From: Monocercomonoides exilis
Lineage: Eukaryota; Preaxostyla; Oxymonadida; Polymastigidae
Direction of reading: 5' to 3'
Length of the DNA stretch: 64,000 nucleotides
Assembly: GCA_001643675.2 (NCBI GenBank)
Contig: LSRY02000003.1
Location: 1,478,001 to 1,542,000 of the forward strand
The notes below the pieces were generated by a model. It saw nothing but the letters and a program-made list of their open reading frames with translations. It was not told the origin of the DNA and did no database searches. The translations under genes and the position numbers were made by a program. Below are positions 10,154 through 20,368 of the stretch, piece after piece (the stretch's first letter is position 1; each line of letters opens with the position of its first letter).

Positions 10154-10604
10154 CTGGCATCTTCCACTTCCCTCTCCTGGTTCTCACAAATCCACCTCGT
10201 TGTTTCTTCTTTCTGCTTTTGTCCTGCACCTTCCTCAATAATTTTCTTTCCATCTTCATTCATTTTCTCTCTATTCTCTTCTTCCTCTTCTTCTTTGCGT
10301 TCTTCTTCTTCATCATCCTCTTCTTCTTCTTCATTTGCTTCTTCTTCATTTGCTTCTCCCAATCCATTTCTTTCCTTTCATTCAAAAAATCTCTTCAATC
10401 CTCAAGACCACATTTCCTTTCATAATATTCAATAAAATCGAGATCTTCGTTTTCTTTCACTTTGCTCATCAGTCTTCCCTCTTTTCTTTCTTTTCCATTT
10501 TTTCTCTTTCCAATTTTTGTTTCTGCTTTATTTCTTAAGAAATCCTCTTTTTCTTCATTTTCCTCTTTATCCCCGATTCCGATGATGAATGCAAAGTGAT
10601 CCAA
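10141..10604 (-). pseudogene. Lys/Glu-rich acidic ORF, frameshifted
   Basis: Starts MDHFAFIIGIGDKEENEEK and continues to DFIEYYERKCGLED (10395-10604). An acidic repeat in another frame (10141-10362, E/D-rich, ending EVEDASYTS) follows. The mirror copy at 30701-31200 has a different number of GAA/GAT units. It is convergent with the preceding Pmp-like gene and overlaps its tail by a few bases. Possibly one low-complexity protein interrupted by a frameshift. Confidence 0.45.
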
Positions 10605-10611
10605 TCAGTTG

Positions 10612-10664
10612 AAGCAATGATGATGAGGAGGATGATGAGGAGGATGATGAGGAGGATGATGGGG
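10612..10664 (+). repeat. GATGAG(GAG) simple repeat
   Basis: Tandem GATGAGGAG-type units encode Asp/Glu on plus. The mirror (30657-30693) has fewer units, so this is one of the length-variable sites between the arms. Confidence 0.7.
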
Positions 10665-10806
10665 ATAGGGATGAATTTATGTGATATGATGTCGATGAAT
10701 TTGAAGAAGAAGAAGAAGCGAATTGAATGTGATGACTGAAGGTCGAGAATTGTGAAGAGAAACGTATCAATCAACAACGGAGAAGTTCACCAGAAATTAC
10801 CTTTTC

Positions 10807-10995
10807 TTGATAACATCTTCTTTATTTATATATCTTTTTCTGCCAAATAAGATCCTCCAAATCCATCAAACATTCAGCTCTATCATCCCCCCTCGCCAAC
10901 AAAAAATTGGAAACCTATGTAAATCCCTTTTTCATTCCATCTCTTCTTCTTTCACTTCCCTTCTTTCACAAAAAATCTTCTTTCTTCAAAAATAA
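10807..10995 (+). pseudogene. 5'-end relic of a Pmp-like gene
   Basis: The frame reads LFLPNKILQIHQTFSSII, matching the signal region LLTNKILQIFFAFISII of intact paralogs, then diverges without any Cys-rich body. Mirror at 30322-30510. Suggests a copy removed by recombination just after its signal sequence. Confidence 0.45.
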
Positions 10996-11876
10996 TTCTT
11001 TGTCAAAGCCCAACACCAGGCATCTTCGTAATATCTCGCATTTCATCTGTCTGTCTAATTTTTCCTTCAAAACTTTTCTTCTTCTTCTTCAAAGCCATCT
11101 AATCCTTCTCTCTTTCAGCACCCTGAATAAAAAAATTAATAATCGCTTCAAAATAAATAACGACAGCAAACCTTCTAAACATATTTTTAAGCCAATGTCT
11201 ATATTTTATCCCATTGGCACCTGTTTTCTTCAATACAATTTCATTATTTCTTCCTTTTTCAAGTGTTTCATCTCTGATTCGCAAATCATCCTTTCCATCA
11301 GTTGTTTCTCCATCAAATGCATCGATTTCTGGTCCTTCTGAAAAATGTGAGATTTATGCATTCTGCTCAAATTCCACCCTCATTATTGAAAAATGTCCTG
11401 TTTTTTGTCAAAAATATCATCTCCAATTCCCTTCCCAATCCCTTCACCCTGGGCACTTTCCATATGAATTTTCTGGCTCAGCTCGATAGCCACCCTACAC
11501 AACGCGACATCCCGCTTTCATTCATTTTCATTCATTTCCACCTCCTCCCCTGAAAACAACACAAAAACATTCAACAGATAAATATTCATATAAATAAAAT
11601 AAATAAAGAACAAACTGCGCTTAGACTGTTTTTTGCCAAACACACTCATTTCCACAGCCATCATCATTCAAAAATTCAATCTCTTCATTTCAGTCTCAGA
11701 ATGGTTGAATACAGCATGGAATGCATCTTCACAAAATACATCGTGTATCTCGCTGAAGGGTCTTTTCAGCCCGTACACATTGTGATGGATGTCCAGAGGC
11801 GTTTTTTCTTTTCGTCCATGATCATCTCCTTTAATAATATTCTCAACCACCAAAAGAAGTGTTTGAGGTTTATCTC
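10907..11876 (-). pseudogene. Decayed gene of unknown function, left arm
   Basis: Coding-looking segments on minus, in order: VVENIIKGDDHGRKEK, HNVYGLKRPFSEIHDVF, VALCRVAIELSQKIHM, SEGPEIDAFDGETTDGK, GANGIKYRHWLKNMFRR, KIRQTDEMRDITKMPG. They fall mostly in one frame broken by TGA and TAA plus a frameshift near 11.68 kb. Some breaks may be introns (an acceptor-like TTTTCAG lies before SEGPE). The same lesions occur in the mirror at 29441-30410. I do not recognise the family. Confidence 0.4.
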
Positions 11877-12589
11877 ATCAACACCTTGCACATGAGGGAT
11901 ATGGCGCATACAAGTGATGGAAGAATATTTTTTGTGGCAGGGAGTAGAAGTTGGGTGTTTTTTTGAATGTTTATATTTCAAGAGGGATTTTTGAATAAAC
12001 AAAATTTGGAGACAAAGGGGTGGGGAAGAGTGGGTGGAGATTTTGAGAAGATTATATAGTAAATATGTAGGGAAGTGGCTGAGGATGGTGAGGAAGATAT
12101 TTGAGGCAAATTGGAGAAATGGATTTTGAAAAGAAAGAAAAGAGGGCAAAAGTGTGCAAGAAGAAGAATATTCTGAAGTGTTCAAATGGAAAAGGGTGTT
12201 TTTTTAGAAGAAAAGATTTTATGGAAGAGACTGAGAATTCTGAAGAAAAGGAGGGGATTGATATTTTCTGATGATTTTGTGAGCTGAATGGAAGAGGGGA
12301 ATGGAAAGGAAAATAAATTGAGTGATATTATCATTTTTTGTTTCTGAGGGGAAAGGAAGGGAAATCGCAAAATGAAATTCAATTGCCTTTGGAAAAATAC
12401 AGCAAGATTGATTACCACAATCTGTTCGTCATATATTTGGTGATTATGTTTTTCTAACCAAACTGAGGTTCATACATCAAGCGAGACGTTTTGGCCAATC
12501 AACAACATCACACAAAGAGTCCTCGTCATCTTCTTCAGAAATGTTAGTTGACTGATTGCACATTTCTCAATAATTTCTTCTTCTTCCAC
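11877..12589. other. Spacer without a supported gene
   Basis: Purine-rich on plus, with short ORFs on minus that look like pyrimidine-tract artefacts. Mirrored at 28728-29440. Confidence 0.45.
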
Positions 12590-12920
12590 ATCATTTCCTT
12601 CTTTTTCATCATCTTCTTCTTCAGATAATCCCCTTTCATTCAATCGACCATTTTCCTCATTTCTCGGTTTGCAAACACAAAATTCGCCTTCTCACAATTC
12701 ACTTGCTTATTCAGCGACAAGCACGCCTGTTATGAACCGCATAGCCAAAAACACACAAAATCTTCTTCAGTCAAATTTTGCTTCTTCTTCTTCTTCTTCT
12801 TTGACTTCGCTCTTCCTCATTCGTTCGCGCATTCACACAGCATCTATCTTCATTTCAACAATTGTGATCCTCCTTTTCTTCTTCAACTCTTTCTTCGATG
12901 AACGAATTTAAAATATTCCT
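12590..12920 (-). pseudogene. LIEEG-type spacer remnant, degraded
   Basis: The minus strand begins with sequence resembling the IEEGVEEE region (TCGAAGAAAGAGTTGAAG), then KIDAV, KSEVKEEEEEEAKFD and FITGVLVAE, separated by TGA and TAA. Same strand as the Pmp-like genes of this arm. Mirror at 28397-28727. Confidence 0.35.
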
Positions 12921-13039
12921 ATTTCCATTTCATTCAACTTCCCATTGAATTTATCAAGAAGCATTAAAACCTGCTCAAATAGGAAACGCAAAAGAAATGT
13001 TCATTCTGACATAGAATTTCAGCCAGACCTAACACGGAG

Positions 13040-13604
13040 ATGAAATGGGTAATATTGATCCGGAATAGCCGAACATCAGGCATGCAACAAAAAATAGAGA
13101 TTGCCTCTGACTTTTTTCATTTGGAAGCTGAAAGAATTCACCGAAAACATAAAGAACAGGACAGGATAGGATGTTTGGGGCGAATGATTATGAGGATGAC
13201 CTTCGACAAATTTCACAACGTCATTTGCCTTCAATGGAACGAGAGGATGATTAAATGAGGAGAACATAATTTATTAGAAAACAAATGATCGAAGGATAAT
13301 TCTATGAAATAAGTGCGTCTGCAGCGCTCAAAAAAGGAGAAATGGGAATGGAAAAAGAAATTGAAAGTTTTGAAGAGCTTGTTGATATGCTTGAAGAAAT
13401 GCATTTTGAAGAGATGAAATAGATGATTCCTAAAAGCAACAAGCGGAATTTGCATTTGATGAAAAGGAGAAATTAGAAGAGGAAATATCGAAGAAATATT
13501 TATATTTGAGCTGACGTTAAGTATTTTGGTAAAATTAAGTGATATGTTCTTCAGTTGAAAAGAAGATGAAAGCGTCTGAATTTTTCAATGACATGGAAAA
13601 TGAA
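13040..13604 (+). pseudogene. Coiled-coil spacer remnant (FHLEAERIHRK class)
   Basis: The plus strand reads ASDFFHLEAERIHRKHKEQ, then FYEISASAALKKGEMGMEK, SFEELVDMLEEMHFEE and MKASEFFNDMENESKFEEE, with frameshifts and TAA/TAG between. It runs convergently into the Pmp-like gene at 13605. The odd C-terminal tail of that gene is the antisense of the MKASEFF segment. Related copies: 38.8-39.3, 41.1-41.3, 25.3-25.6 (minus) and 63.5-63.7 kb (minus). Predicted helical and charged; role unknown. Confidence 0.45.
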
Positions 13605-14891
13605 TCAAAATTTGAAGAAGAAATAATTGAGGAAATTATGAGAAAGTTCATCATTTCCAGTGATTATAGTGTCAACAGCGCTGAAAGTGAGTGTTTGAGA
13701 AGGAACAAATGTTGAGGCGAGGAGGGTGAGAGAGGCATCTTGGGCATCTGTCATGCGAACAAGAGCGAATTCAATTGTTTTGCATGGACTGAGTTGTGTG
13801 ATTCCGCAGAGATCGGTGTTTGTTCCATTATTTGACACGATTTTGAATGTTGTTATGAGAGGGAGCCATCTGTTGAACTCAACATTATCTGCTTCTCCTG
13901 CATTCCACACTCTTTTTGATTCTGTTGTTGACCCGCACTGATTGAATGGGGATTGGGTGATGCTGCTGCCATTAAAGAACACATCATTACCTCTGCCATT
14001 CGTCGCAGTGTTGCCATCGAAGAAGCAGAATGTGATGAAATTTACTCCATTCATCCAAGTGAAGGTTGCATCCAAATAAATACCAGCTCCGCCGCGTGTA
14101 GATGAAGTTGACGTCAATTCATTATTTACAAATTGGCACTCATTGATTGAAAACTGACTTGGTTTGTTTCCTGGTGGCCAACTGAATGTTAATGATCCCG
14201 CAGCATCACCACCTGAGTTTGAAATGCACTTGCATTTAGAAAACAGGAATTGAAAATTTAACTGATTATTATTTAGTCCAAAATACCAACCAGTTCCGCA
14301 CCAATCTGTTATTGAACAACTTTCCACTCTGTTTTCTGAGAATGAATAAACAGAATTTGATTGTGGCCAGCCAACGTAAGCAGCTCCTCCATGAGCAGCT
14401 GAACAACTTGTGAAATTGGATTTTGTGATGTTAACATTCAACAGATATAAGCAATATAACGCTCCACCACTGTATCCGTTTGTTGAACAATTGAAAAATG
14501 AACACGAAGTGATCGATAAATTTGCGTTTGTGCAATTGACTTTCAGAGCACCTCCTTGATCATTTCCGCTGTATGAATCATTCCATTCGCACCACTCAAA
14601 GAGGTAGCTATTCAAATCAGTAAAGGACAATCTACCAGGTTTCGCTCTTTGGGTTTCGGATCCGTTATATTTTACAAGATCATTTGATGAAGATCGTGTT
14701 TGGTGGAGAAAAGAGGCGTTGAAGGCAGAGAGAGAAGTGAATGGGCTGTTGATGGAAGGGAGAATGGTTCCATCGATGGGGTTGTGGATGTGTTTGAAGA
14801 TGATTGAGATGAATGCGAAAAATATTTGGAGGATTTTGTTTGTCAGAAGAACACGCAAAAATAAAAGAGGAGAAAAAAATAGAAATTTCAT
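13605..14891 (-). CDS. Pmp-like surface protein A, left-arm copy
   Basis: 428 residues from a true ATG. An N-terminal signal MKFLFFSPLLFLRVLL is followed by HNPIDGT (about 37), FEWCEWNDS, GGALKVNC, LSITSCSF, GGALYC, FSENRVESC, FVNNE, FDGNTATNGRGND and LCG/SPC linker (about 365). It ends at the shared boundary ITGN followed by a 15-residue hydrophobic tail read from antisense spacer. Truncated relative to the long form but with an uninterrupted signal plus Cys-rich body, so among the likeliest expressed members. The mirror at 26424-27710 is identical except one noticed K to N change. Confidence 0.75.
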   Translation of the reverse strand: MKFLFFSPLLFLRVLLTNKILQIFFAFISIIFKHIHNPIDGTILPSINSPFTSLSAFNASFLHQTRSSSNDLVKYNGSETQRAKPGRLSFTDLNSYLFEWCEWNDSYSGNDQGGALKVNCTNANLSITSCSFFNCSTNGYSGGALYCLYLLNVNITKSNFTSCSAAHGGAAYVGWPQSNSVYSFSENRVESCSITDWCGTGWYFGLNNNQLNFQFLFSKCKCISNSGGDAAGSLTFSWPPGNKPSQFSINECQFVNNELTSTSSTRGGAGIYLDATFTWMNGVNFITFCFFDGNTATNGRGNDVFFNGSSITQSPFNQCGSTTESKRVWNAGEADNVEFNRWLPLITTFKIVSNNGTNTDLCGITQLSPCKTIEFALVRMTDAQDASLTLLASTFVPSQTLTFSAVDTIITGNDELSHNFLNYFFFKF

Positions 14892-17042
14892 CGAAACTCT
14901 CTGTTTTTATTTGTTATTATTCTCCTCAGCAAATTTCGACCTTCAATCAACTTTTCCTATTTGTTCGTCATCATCGTTTATTCCTTCTTCACCTTCTTCT
15001 TCTCCTTCTTCTCCTTCATCTTCTCCTTCTTCTCCTTCTTCTCCGTCTTTTTCTTCTTCTCCTCCTTCACTTTCATTATCATCTATGTTATCTTTTTTAT
15101 CTTCATTCTCAAGTCAGTGTGTACAATAATATTATCTGCAATTTCCTTATGACAAAGAGAAACCACAGATTAATTTTCATGTCTTTCTCTTCTCTTTCCT
15201 TCTCCATCTCCTTCATTTTCATGTGCTTCTTCATTTTCATCATCATCATCTTCTTCTTCTTCAACTCCTCCAACTTTTTCAATGCCATCTTCACTCACTT
15301 GGAGTTGAATCGGAATATCACCTATCTGTTGCATTCATACGCTCCAATCAACAGAGACGCAAAATTGAACTAATAATTATTTCACTTGCATTTCTTTGTC
15401 TCAACAATCAATCACTGAACTAGTCTTCATTTTTCATTCACAATTTTGATGATGAAAAAAGGTAATTTGAACGAATTGATTTCATTTCATTAAAATCGTC
15501 TTCTTTTTCATCAACCTTCTTCAACGAACAACAAAAAAATTGTCATTTCCATTTCATTCAACTCCTGTTAAATCCAGGGCCAAGCGTCATCTTTCATTTT
15601 CTTTTCGGAAGCACAAAAGGATTATTTATTCTATCGCAGAATATCAGCTGAAATTATATGTCAACGGAAGTGATTCAATGTCAAACCAAGAAAAGCCAAT
15701 CATCGGGTGCACGATCCATGAAGGTTGCCTCTGCATAATTCATTTTGAGATTGAAAGAATAACATGAAGCAGAAAGAACAAAGTGGGAAAAGATTTTTTT
15801 GAACAAACAGTTGCAGGGATGGTTTTTGAGAGATTTCACAAGGCCACATGCCTTCAACAAGTCGCGGAAGATGAAATGGGAGAGGAAACATTAAAGAGAT
15901 ATAAGTTTTTGAGTGGATGTCAAGGGTTTTTAAAAGCAAGTGATGATATATTCCTCAAATGAAAAGCAATGAAAGCTTATGAATTTTTCCATGATATGGA
16001 AAATGGTGAAAATTGGAAAATGGAAGGAATAATAAAGAAATTAGAAAAAGTTTATCATTTCCTGTTATTTTTATATCAACTGCGCTGGATGTGAGTGGAG
16101 TTGGAACAAATATCAATGGGGTCTGTTGGGGTCTGCCACAGGCATCTGTATTGGTTCCGTTGTTAGAAACGATTTTGTTCTGAGCAATGAGGGGGAGCCA
16201 GCTATTGAACACATCGCTATTAGCTGTATTGTTATTCCACACTCTTTGTGTTGGAGTTGTTGAGCCACAATTCTCAAACGGAGATTGAATGATGCTGCTT
16301 CCATTGAAAAATACATCATTTCCTCTGCCATTTTTTGCAGTGTTGCCATCGAAGAAACAGAATGTGATGAATTTATTTCCGCTCATCCAGTTATATGTTG
16401 CATAACAGTAAATGGCAGCGCCTCCATAATTAGTAGAGGCAGTCAATTCATTTTTGATAAACTGGCAATCATTAACCAAAAATTGACTCGGTTTGTTGCT
16501 TGGAGGATAACGAAATGTTAAAGAACCAGCAGAATCACCACCAGAATTTGCAATGCACTTGCATTTGGTAAACAAAAATTTTCCGTTTGATGGCATGTCA
16601 TCGAGCAAGAAATACCAGCCGGTTCCACACCAATTTGTTATTTTACAACTTTCCACTCTGTTTTCTGAGAATGTCCAAACAGAATTTGATTGTGGATTCC
16701 TTGTGTGAACTGCTCCTCCATGAGCAGCTGAACAGCTTGTGAAATTGGATTTTGTGATATCAATTTTTAACAAACTATCGCAATATAACGCTCCACCATG
16801 ATTTGTTGTTGAGCATTTGCTATACGAGCAAGAAGTGATTGTGAGATTTGCATTAGTGCAAACAACTTGAAGTGCACCACCAGATGAAGATCCACCATTT
16901 GAATCATTCCATTCGCACCATTCAAAGCGATGACTGTTCACATCAAAAGAAGTCAATCTTCCAGGTGTTTTTCTATCAGTTTTAGTTCCAATATACACCT
17001 TTGCAGCATTTGATGGAGATCGTGTTTGGTGAAGGAAAGAGG
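14717..17042. repeat. 2,326-bp tandem duplication, unit 1
   Basis: Direct repeat of 17043-19368 with an offset of 2,326 bp; no difference was noticed in the stretches compared. It contains the N-terminal part of gene A, the spacer, and the C-terminal part of gene B. Present only in the left palindrome arm. Confidence 0.85.
14892..15954 (-). other. Spacer between genes B and A with acidic ORF and remnants
   Basis: Sense of the neighbouring genes is minus. Near 15085-15320 an acidic frame reads VSEDGIEKVGGVEEEEDDDD and SVVSLCHKEIADNIIVHT (one TAA between). The GAAGGAGAA-type repeat at 14980-15065 ends DDDEQIGKVD then TGA about 60 nt before the ATG of gene A. On plus, 15660-15960 carries a decayed KQKEQSGKRFFEQTVAGMV type fragment with a poly-T frameshift. 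Confidence 0.45.
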
Positions 17043-17217
17043 CGTTGAAGGCAGAGAGAGAAGTGAATGGGCTGTTGATGGAAGGGAGAATGGTTCCATC
17101 GATGGGGTTGTGGATGTGTTTGAAGATGATTGAGATGAATGCGAAAAATATTTGGAGGATTTTGTTTGTCAGAAGAACACGCAAAAATAAAAGAGGAGAA
17201 AAAAATAGAAATTTCAT
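15955..17217 (-). CDS. Pmp-like surface protein B, chimera of A and C
   Basis: 420 residues from ATG. The first ~62 residues (signal MKFLFFSPLLFLRVLL, HNPIDGT, SPFTSLSAFNASFLHQ) equal gene A. From SPSNAAKVYIGTKTDRK to the end it equals gene C, including the ITGNDKLFLISLL tail. Switch bases place the crossover between 17028 and 17043, in a short identical run. The fusion preserves frame and moves the C-type body behind the A-type secretion signal, replacing C's long N-terminal region. Absent from the right arm. Confidence 0.8.
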   Translation of the reverse strand: MKFLFFSPLLFLRVLLTNKILQIFFAFISIIFKHIHNPIDGTILPSINSPFTSLSAFNASFLHQTRSPSNAAKVYIGTKTDRKTPGRLTSFDVNSHRFEWCEWNDSNGGSSSGGALQVVCTNANLTITSCSYSKCSTTNHGGALYCDSLLKIDITKSNFTSCSAAHGGAVHTRNPQSNSVWTFSENRVESCKITNWCGTGWYFLLDDMPSNGKFLFTKCKCIANSGGDSAGSLTFRYPPSNKPSQFLVNDCQFIKNELTASTNYGGAAIYCYATYNWMSGNKFITFCFFDGNTAKNGRGNDVFFNGSSIIQSPFENCGSTTPTQRVWNNNTANSDVFNSWLPLIAQNKIVSNNGTNTDACGRPQQTPLIFVPTPLTSSAVDIKITGNDKLFLISLLFLPFSNFHHFPYHGKIHKLSLLFI

Positions 17218-19368
17218 CGAAACTCTCTGTTTTTATTTGTTATTATTCTCCTCAGCAAATTTCGACCTTCAATCAACTTTTCCTATTTGTTCGTCATCAT
17301 CGTTTATTCCTTCTTCACCTTCTTCTTCTCCTTCTTCTCCTTCATCTTCTCCTTCTTCTCCTTCTTCTCCGTCTTTTTCTTCTTCTCCTCCTTCACTTTC
17401 ATTATCATCTATGTTATCTTTTTTATCTTCATTCTCAAGTCAGTGTGTACAATAATATTATCTGCAATTTCCTTATGACAAAGAGAAACCACAGATTAAT
17501 TTTCATGTCTTTCTCTTCTCTTTCCTTCTCCATCTCCTTCATTTTCATGTGCTTCTTCATTTTCATCATCATCATCTTCTTCTTCTTCAACTCCTCCAAC
17601 TTTTTCAATGCCATCTTCACTCACTTGGAGTTGAATCGGAATATCACCTATCTGTTGCATTCATACGCTCCAATCAACAGAGACGCAAAATTGAACTAAT
17701 AATTATTTCACTTGCATTTCTTTGTCTCAACAATCAATCACTGAACTAGTCTTCATTTTTCATTCACAATTTTGATGATGAAAAAAGGTAATTTGAACGA
17801 ATTGATTTCATTTCATTAAAATCGTCTTCTTTTTCATCAACCTTCTTCAACGAACAACAAAAAAATTGTCATTTCCATTTCATTCAACTCCTGTTAAATC
17901 CAGGGCCAAGCGTCATCTTTCATTTTCTTTTCGGAAGCACAAAAGGATTATTTATTCTATCGCAGAATATCAGCTGAAATTATATGTCAACGGAAGTGAT
18001 TCAATGTCAAACCAAGAAAAGCCAATCATCGGGTGCACGATCCATGAAGGTTGCCTCTGCATAATTCATTTTGAGATTGAAAGAATAACATGAAGCAGAA
18101 AGAACAAAGTGGGAAAAGATTTTTTTGAACAAACAGTTGCAGGGATGGTTTTTGAGAGATTTCACAAGGCCACATGCCTTCAACAAGTCGCGGAAGATGA
18201 AATGGGAGAGGAAACATTAAAGAGATATAAGTTTTTGAGTGGATGTCAAGGGTTTTTAAAAGCAAGTGATGATATATTCCTCAAATGAAAAGCAATGAAA
18301 GCTTATGAATTTTTCCATGATATGGAAAATGGTGAAAATTGGAAAATGGAAGGAATAATAAAGAAATTAGAAAAAGTTTATCATTTCCTGTTATTTTTAT
18401 ATCAACTGCGCTGGATGTGAGTGGAGTTGGAACAAATATCAATGGGGTCTGTTGGGGTCTGCCACAGGCATCTGTATTGGTTCCGTTGTTAGAAACGATT
18501 TTGTTCTGAGCAATGAGGGGGAGCCAGCTATTGAACACATCGCTATTAGCTGTATTGTTATTCCACACTCTTTGTGTTGGAGTTGTTGAGCCACAATTCT
18601 CAAACGGAGATTGAATGATGCTGCTTCCATTGAAAAATACATCATTTCCTCTGCCATTTTTTGCAGTGTTGCCATCGAAGAAACAGAATGTGATGAATTT
18701 ATTTCCGCTCATCCAGTTATATGTTGCATAACAGTAAATGGCAGCGCCTCCATAATTAGTAGAGGCAGTCAATTCATTTTTGATAAACTGGCAATCATTA
18801 ACCAAAAATTGACTCGGTTTGTTGCTTGGAGGATAACGAAATGTTAAAGAACCAGCAGAATCACCACCAGAATTTGCAATGCACTTGCATTTGGTAAACA
18901 AAAATTTTCCGTTTGATGGCATGTCATCGAGCAAGAAATACCAGCCGGTTCCACACCAATTTGTTATTTTACAACTTTCCACTCTGTTTTCTGAGAATGT
19001 CCAAACAGAATTTGATTGTGGATTCCTTGTGTGAACTGCTCCTCCATGAGCAGCTGAACAGCTTGTGAAATTGGATTTTGTGATATCAATTTTTAACAAA
19101 CTATCGCAATATAACGCTCCACCATGATTTGTTGTTGAGCATTTGCTATACGAGCAAGAAGTGATTGTGAGATTTGCATTAGTGCAAACAACTTGAAGTG
19201 CACCACCAGATGAAGATCCACCATTTGAATCATTCCATTCGCACCATTCAAAGCGATGACTGTTCACATCAAAAGAAGTCAATCTTCCAGGTGTTTTTCT
19301 ATCAGTTTTAGTTCCAATATACACCTTTGCAGCATTTGATGGAGATCGTGTTTGGTGAAGGAAAGAGG
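17043..19368. repeat. 2,326-bp tandem duplication, unit 2
   Basis: Second copy of the unit at 14717. Its distal end lies inside gene C at the paralogous crossover point, as expected for unequal crossing-over between A and C. Confidence 0.85.
17218..18280 (-). other. Spacer between genes C and B, duplicate of 14892-15954
   Basis: Same acidic ORF and remnants as the 14.9-15.95 kb spacer, including the same poly-T frameshift, confirming recent duplication. Confidence 0.5.
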
Positions 19369-20368
19369 TGTTGAAGGCAGAGAGAGAAGTGGATGGGCTG
19401 TTGAGGTTGGGGAGGATGGCACCATCGATGGGGTTGTGGGTGTGTTTGAAGATGGTTGAATGGATGAAGAGGGATGAGTGAAGAGAGAATGAGGGAATTG
19501 TATTGGTGTTAGTATTGGTGGAAATGGAAGTGGTTGAGGTGGTTGAGATGAATGAATTGAGTGAGTGGGAGGGAAGGGATGGAAGAGATGGATGGGATTG
19601 GGGAGATGAGATGTTGGAGAAGAGGGTGTTTGAGAGATGGAGATTGAGGTGGATTTGGAGGTGAGGATGGGATTGGTGATGGATATGGAGAGGGGAAGGG
19701 GAAGAGGAAGAGGAAATCGAAGGGGAAAGGGAAGGGGAAGGGGAAGGGGAAGAAAAAAATGATGATGAGGATGAGGATGAGAAAGATGAAGGAGAAGGGG
19801 AAAGGGAAGGAGATGGAGAAGGGGAAGGGGAAGAGAGGGAAAAAGGAGAAAAAAGGAAGGGCTGGATGAGGGAGACGAAAGAGGAGAAGGAGGAGTGGGA
19901 GATGGAGAAGGAGGCAGGGATTGGGGAGTGGGCATGTGGGAGGAGATTGTTTGGGGTGGAGAAGAGGGGGAAGGAGAGGATGGCAGGTTGGTGGGTGGTG
20001 AGGGAGAAGTTTGTGAGGGCGAGGGAGGCATGGGCAGAGAGGAAGAGGGGGCAGTGGTGGTGGTGGCTGTTGGTGAGTGAAGGTGGGTGGATGGTGCAAG
20101 TGGAGGAGCAGATGGAGGCAGCGGAGTGGTGTTGGGCAGTGAGGAGTGGACAGCCACTGAGAGGGATGATGTTGAGATGGGTCACACACAAGGAGGTGTT
20201 GATGAGGGCGAGGCTTGTTTGAGCACCACAGATGTGATTGCCAGATGCATGTTCCACCTTGTCTGAGTGAGCGCCTCTGATGATGCTGTTTGCGATATCT
20301 TCTCCATGAACGAGATTTATGGTGAGGAGTGCAGCGAGTATCTGAGCTAATACTGTGATCCTAATCAT
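18281..20368 (-). CDS. Pmp-like surface protein C, full-length with signal peptide
   Basis: 695 residues from ATG at 20366-20368. A classic signal peptide MIRITVLAQILAALLTINL is followed by VHGED. A 280-residue N-terminal region is Ser/His/Pro/Leu-rich (residues about 25-300) with a CT-repeat-encoded Ser-Pro tract. Then HNPIDGA (about 311), FEWCEWND (about 376), GGALQVVC, GGALYC, FSENRVESC, FDGNTAKNGRGND (about 566) and a DACGRPQQTP linker. About 29 residues normally following this linker (CATIEYAL...) are missing, so one linker Cys is lost. It ends at ITGN plus a hydrophobic tail. The nearest gene to the palindrome centre; its right-arm twin is frameshifted. The best candidate for an expressed member. 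Confidence 0.8.
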   Translation of the reverse strand: MIRITVLAQILAALLTINLVHGEDIANSIIRGAHSDKVEHASGNHICGAQTSLALINTSLCVTHLNIIPLSGCPLLTAQHHSAASICSSTCTIHPPSLTNSHHHHCPLFLSAHASLALTNFSLTTHQPAILSFPLFSTPNNLLPHAHSPIPASFSISHSSFSSFVSLIQPFLFSPFSLSSPSPSPSPSLSPSPSSFSSSSSSSFFSSPSPSPSLSPSISSSSSPSPLHIHHQSHPHLQIHLNLHLSNTLFSNISSPQSHPSLPSLPSHSLNSFISTTSTTSISTNTNTNTIPSFSLHSSLFIHSTIFKHTHNPIDGAILPNLNSPSTSLSAFNTSFLHQTRSPSNAAKVYIGTKTDRKTPGRLTSFDVNSHRFEWCEWNDSNGGSSSGGALQVVCTNANLTITSCSYSKCSTTNHGGALYCDSLLKIDITKSNFTSCSAAHGGAVHTRNPQSNSVWTFSENRVESCKITNWCGTGWYFLLDDMPSNGKFLFTKCKCIANSGGDSAGSLTFRYPPSNKPSQFLVNDCQFIKNELTASTNYGGAAIYCYATYNWMSGNKFITFCFFDGNTAKNGRGNDVFFNGSSIIQSPFENCGSTTPTQRVWNNNTANSDVFNSWLPLIAQNKIVSNNGTNTDACGRPQQTPLIFVPTPLTSSAVDIKITGNDKLFLISLLFLPFSNFHHFPYHGKIHKLSLLFI
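19690..19860 (+). repeat. Polypurine/polypyrimidine tract inside gene C
   Basis: AGGGGA/AAGGGG-type units, almost pure purine on plus. The right-arm counterpart (23780-23960) is 8 nt shorter overall and shifts the reading frame. Such tracts slip easily and can form triplex DNA. Confidence 0.75.

Noticed and set aside
14961-15152. Phe/Leu/Ser-rich small ORFs in spacers (also at 17287, 26185, 10219, 30880)
   Set aside because: They are antisense readings of GAA/GGA-type acidic repeats.
19279-20189. Two long overlapping minus ORFs (292 and 226 aa) and their plus-strand shadows inside gene C
   Set aside because: They are alternate frames of a CT-rich low-complexity tract; only the frame with the ATG, signal peptide and Cys-rich body is supported.
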